Below, in pieces: positions 25,865 to 27,995 of a stretch of DNA of 27,995 bases. The stretch spans positions 1-27,995 of the IMG/VR virus record IMGVR_UViG_3300042467_001217; one strand, given 5' to 3'. The notes beneath the pieces were generated by a model that saw nothing but the letters and a program-made list of their open reading frames with translations, made no database searches and was not told the DNA's origin. Source of the DNA: a virus. The position numbers and the translations under genes were made by a program. Each line of letters starts with the position of its first letter. Position 1 is the first letter of the stretch.

Positions 25865-27168
25865 TAAAAGAATGCATCCAAGCTCGCTGCTGCTTCCTTT
25901 GCGTATGGATCTGTAATGTTGTGCTTCTTCATATAATCAAACCACTCTTGATCATCCCACATTCCGGGAGAAACACCATTCCATAATGGTCTTTGTAACT
26001 TGTGATCCTTATTAAGGCGGCGCTCCTCAACAAACTGTTTACGAAGCATCTCGTAATCCCAAGATTTCAATTCAACCATCTTTTCACGGAAATAACAAAC
26101 AAGTGTCAACCGATCATTATCGTCACCAATAAGAGCGTCATTACCATGAATACCACCATGGTTGTTAACGAGCAACATATCTCCAGGTAGAAGATTGATA
26201 CCTATACGATATTCAGGGAGAATAAACTCAGCACCTTTCCAACCCTTACCTTCAGGACCAGTGATGCCACAGATGTTAGAAAACCCTTCATGCAAATCAC
26301 CAGCGTCTCGGTGACAAGCTGTACGCCAGTTATGATTAACTGTCAGTGTTGTGAAAACTGTCTCATCAACAAGGAATCTCGTGTCAAGCTTGTCAGCTTC
26401 GCGGCGCTGATTGCCCCAGCGAATAGGTAAAAGTTCTCTAAACTGGTCATTTAACTTACGAAGATAAGGGAAAGCAAGCTTAAACTTTTCTGGATTTTTT
26501 TCATTATAAGAACAAACACGACCATGAGGGATGCGGGGATATCTGTCAAAATATCCAGCAATGCCAGACATTACAGATTGAGCATAATTAGTATCAGAAA
26601 TATAATTATTGATTACGTAATTAGCTTCTTTGATTTGTTCTTCACGAGAAAGATTATGAGTGCCAGTAAGCCACTTTTCAAACCAACCGTGGTACTCAGG
26701 ATACTTTTTTGTAACTGCAGAACGTAACCAAACCTGACCACGAGTTTCTTCTTTTGAGCCCTTCTTATGGCTTTCACGAATTGATTCGATAGTTGTGCCA
26801 TCATCAAATGTATTAGTAGGTCTTGCCAAGAAAGAAAGAATCTCAAGGTGTTCAGCAGTCACCCAATCGCGGTTGCCACGACCTTCCTGACCTAACTGAT
26901 CGCCACGTGGACCAGCCGCCATGCCACGATTTTGCGACTCAGTTGCAGCATCTCTAAGACCAGCATACGCCATGTCCATTTCTTCTTTGGTAAATACGTT
27001 CTTCCTGAACTTAAAAATGATATTCTCTTCAGAAAGTTTACCATCAATAGATTCAGCATAAAGATCACAATCTTCAGTTATGATCCTATCCGTATAATCT
27101 TTACAAGTAATAAAAGAACCAAGAGTTTCTTCTGAACTAATCTTCTTTCTTACAAGAACCTCAACCAT
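25864..27168 (-). CDS. TET/JBP-family 2OG-Fe(II) DNA-base dioxygenase
   Basis: 434 aa. The C-terminal catalytic core carries TVNHNWRTACHRDAGD with iron ligands His286 and Asp288, then GAEFILPEYRIGINLLPGDML, distal His341 in GGIHGN, and Arg353 in DRLTLVCYFR for 2-oxoglutarate. This order matches TET/JBP enzymes, which hydroxylate the methyl of 5-methylcytosine or thymine in DNA. Phage TETs are known to start cytosine hypermodification; JBP acts on thymine. Which base applies here is not visible. The helical 200-residue N-terminus is a likely DNA-binding part. It leads the modification operon. Confidence 0.85.
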   Translation of the reverse strand: MVEVLVRKKISSEETLGSFITCKDYTDRIITEDCDLYAESIDGKLSEENIIFKFRKNVFTKEEMDMAYAGLRDAATESQNRGMAAGPRGDQLGQEGRGNRDWVTAEHLEILSFLARPTNTFDDGTTIESIRESHKKGSKEETRGQVWLRSAVTKKYPEYHGWFEKWLTGTHNLSREEQIKEANYVINNYISDTNYAQSVMSGIAGYFDRYPRIPHGRVCSYNEKNPEKFKLAFPYLRKLNDQFRELLPIRWGNQRREADKLDTRFLVDETVFTTLTVNHNWRTACHRDAGDLHEGFSNICGITGPEGKGWKGAEFILPEYRIGINLLPGDMLLVNNHGGIHGNDALIGDDNDRLTLVCYFREKMVELKSWDYEMLRKQFVEERRLNKDHKLQRPLWNGVSPGMWDDQEWFDYMKKHNITDPYAKEAAASLDAFF

Positions 27169-27199
27169 TTACTTCTCCATGTTTGTATATGTACGATAC

Positions 27200-27215
27200 T
27201 TCGTATATATACGAA
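27200..27215 (-). promoter_or_regulatory. Palindromic operator-like site at the TET promoter
   Basis: TTCGTATATATACGAA is a perfect 16-bp palindrome directly downstream of the -10 box, covering the predicted start (about 27208). It is a good place for a repressor dimer. No protein is assigned. Confidence 0.5.
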
Positions 27216-27243
27216 TCATAATTCAAAATTGAATTAATGTCAA
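27215..27243 (-). promoter_or_regulatory. Promoter of the modification operon
   Basis: Minus strand TTGACA (27243-27238), 17-bp spacer, TATGAT (27220-27215). It precedes the TET-like gene by about 47 nt. Confidence 0.82.
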
Positions 27244-27246
27244 GCA

Positions 27247-27627
27247 TTAGCTATACTTTTTAAGAATACCTTCTATGTCAGCAGGTTGCCAACCTTCGGG
27301 CTTCTTAATTTTTCCATCTTCGCGACGGATGACCTTACCATCAACGAGCTTGTTCATGTTCGCTGAATGAATCGCATTGAATACTTCATCAAGAGGAATG
27401 CCGTAAGAAACAGCAGTACCGCAAGCGATGTAGATAATATCGGCAAGCTCAACAGCAAGATTAGTAATATCGCTATTATCTTCTGCCTTGTTATACTCGT
27501 TGAACTCTTCCTTCATTAATCTCATGCGAAGTTCGCGTTCTTCATAAGAAGGAAGCTCTGGCTTCTCGCCAACACGCTGCCCAAACGCTGCATGGAAATC
27601 ACGAACTTTTTCAAACATAGTTGCCAT
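27247..27627 (-). CDS. MazG-like nucleotide pyrophosphohydrolase
   Basis: 126 aa. MKEEFNEYNKAE and VELADIIYIACGTAV give the EExxE...E(L)xD metal motif of all-alpha NTP-PPases of the PRA-PH/MazG superfamily, the size of single-domain phage MazG proteins. They hydrolyse NTPs or dNTPs. A house-cleaning or pool-shaping job fits a phage with modified bases, but substrate preference is unknown. It ends just before the -35 of the TET promoter and is preceded by the small gene at 27629. Confidence 0.8.
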   Translation of the reverse strand: MATMFEKVRDFHAAFGQRVGEKPELPSYEERELRMRLMKEEFNEYNKAEDNSDITNLAVELADIIYIACGTAVSYGIPLDEVFNAIHSANMNKLVDGKVIRREDGKIKKPEGWQPADIEGILKKYS

Positions 27628-27628
27628 A

Positions 27629-27892
27629 TTAATCTCTTACTCCTAAAATTTTACGAATTTCTTTCTTTGCGTTAAACTCACCAGAGTGATAAACACACTC
27701 AAGCAATCCAACAATACCATAATATAAATGCTTATCTTTTATAGTAACATCAAGTGCACCACCTGAAGACCAACAGGAAAGATTGCAACTATCCCAGTCA
27801 TCGTTCACGCCGCACGCTGTATTCTTCTTGAAGAAAGAAACCATGTATCCTGACTGGTGAAGAGTATGAGGGTTGTTTTGGTCGTCAATCAT
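27629..27892 (-). CDS. Small hypothetical protein with Cys/Trp motif
   Basis: 87 aa from the ATG with GGAG 7 nt upstream. A TTG farther upstream would extend it to 105 aa but lies before the predicted transcript start. ACGVNDDWDSCNLSCWSSGG holds three Cys and two Trp residues close together. LYYGIVGLLECVYHSGEF suggests a helix. Not recognised. It is preceded by its own promoter and followed after 1 bp by the MazG-like gene. Confidence 0.6.
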   Translation of the reverse strand: MIDDQNNPHTLHQSGYMVSFFKKNTACGVNDDWDSCNLSCWSSGGALDVTIKDKHLYYGIVGLLECVYHSGEFNAKKEIRKILGVRD

Positions 27893-27945
27893 TAATCCAC
27901 TCCGGAGGTTGCCTGTTGGTCCACTTGTGCATTTTAGCCTTGCCA

Positions 27946-27974
27946 ATCTTATAATAATTCCGATAATTAGTCAA
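27946..27974 (-). promoter_or_regulatory. Sigma70-type promoter
   Basis: Minus strand TTGACT (27974-27969), 17-bp spacer, TAAGAT (27951-27946). It should drive the gene at 27629 and the MazG-like gene. The rest of the right end (27975-27995) shows nothing further. Confidence 0.7.
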
Positions 27975-27995
27975 GGGGTCATTTGAAATTTTATA

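Overview
The window reads as part of the genome of a large tailed DNA phage of the T4 superfamily. The replication block on the minus strand has the T4 order 45 (sliding clamp), 44 and 62 (clamp loader), regA. The plus strand carries a T4-type RNase H, PhoH and several small families known from T4-like and cyanophage genomes. An alphaproteobacterial host is suggested, not proven. The phage tRNA-His has A73 and no G-1, a known alphaproteobacterial identity rule. The window also encodes a secreted L,D-transpeptidase, an enzyme class important for wall growth in Rhizobiales. The DNA is AT-rich and the genes are tightly packed.

Layout. (1) 1-4935, plus strand: a WYL_2-like protein, an S-adenosylmethionine decarboxylase, then a coupled operon that looks like a nearly complete nucleotide-heptose pathway (transaldolase, sedoheptulose-7-P isomerase, heptose-7-P kinase, heptose-bisphosphatase, nucleotidyltransferase) with a glycosyltransferase inside it. 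(2) 4949-8508, plus strand: a consensus promoter followed by a replication and repair set (RNase H, DUF6433-like, small proteins, PhoH, PD-(D/E)XK exonuclease). (3) 8516-16050, minus strand: about 7 kb with 27 tRNA genes, all with encoded CCA and covering all 20 amino acids, mixed with small proteins, two methyltransferases, two 2OG oxygenases, an L,D-transpeptidase, a TyrRS-type S4-domain microprotein beside tRNA-Tyr, a tail-collar fragment on the opposite strand, and several structured gaps without genes. The tRNA array starts from a consensus promoter at about 16045 and opens with a tRNA-like fold closed by a 22-bp stem. (4) 16054-20729, minus strand: a winged-helix protein with its own promoter and terminator, small T4-type proteins, regA, 62, 44, a zinc protein and the clamp. 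(5) 20789-27995, minus strand: glycosyltransferase, DUF3310, P-loop kinase, thymine-pyrophosphorylase-like protein, GNAT, amidoligase, class II glutamine amidotransferase and a TET/JBP dioxygenase, then a MazG-like pyrophosphatase and a small protein.

How it fits together. Region 5 has the parts expected of a DNA-base hypermodification system: an oxygenase that hydroxylates a 5-methyl group in DNA, a kinase and transferase that activate and substitute it, and an amidoligase, glutaminase and acetyltransferase that could elaborate it. Region 1 could supply an unusual activated sugar (heptose). The window has two glycosyltransferases, one in each region. A heptose- or amino-acid-decorated phage base is a hypothesis, not something the sequence proves. 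Surface glycan synthesis is the main alternative for region 1.

The other notable signals are the aberrant tRNAs: a tRNA-Arg with no D-arm and a 35-nt variable region, a 66-nt tRNA with a 3-bp D-arm, a tRNA-Leu without its variable arm, and a tRNA-Lys(TTT) with a Tyr-like body. There is also a uniform set of ten sigma70-like promoters with exactly 17-bp spacers. All calls come from reading the sequence and recalling families; no search was run.
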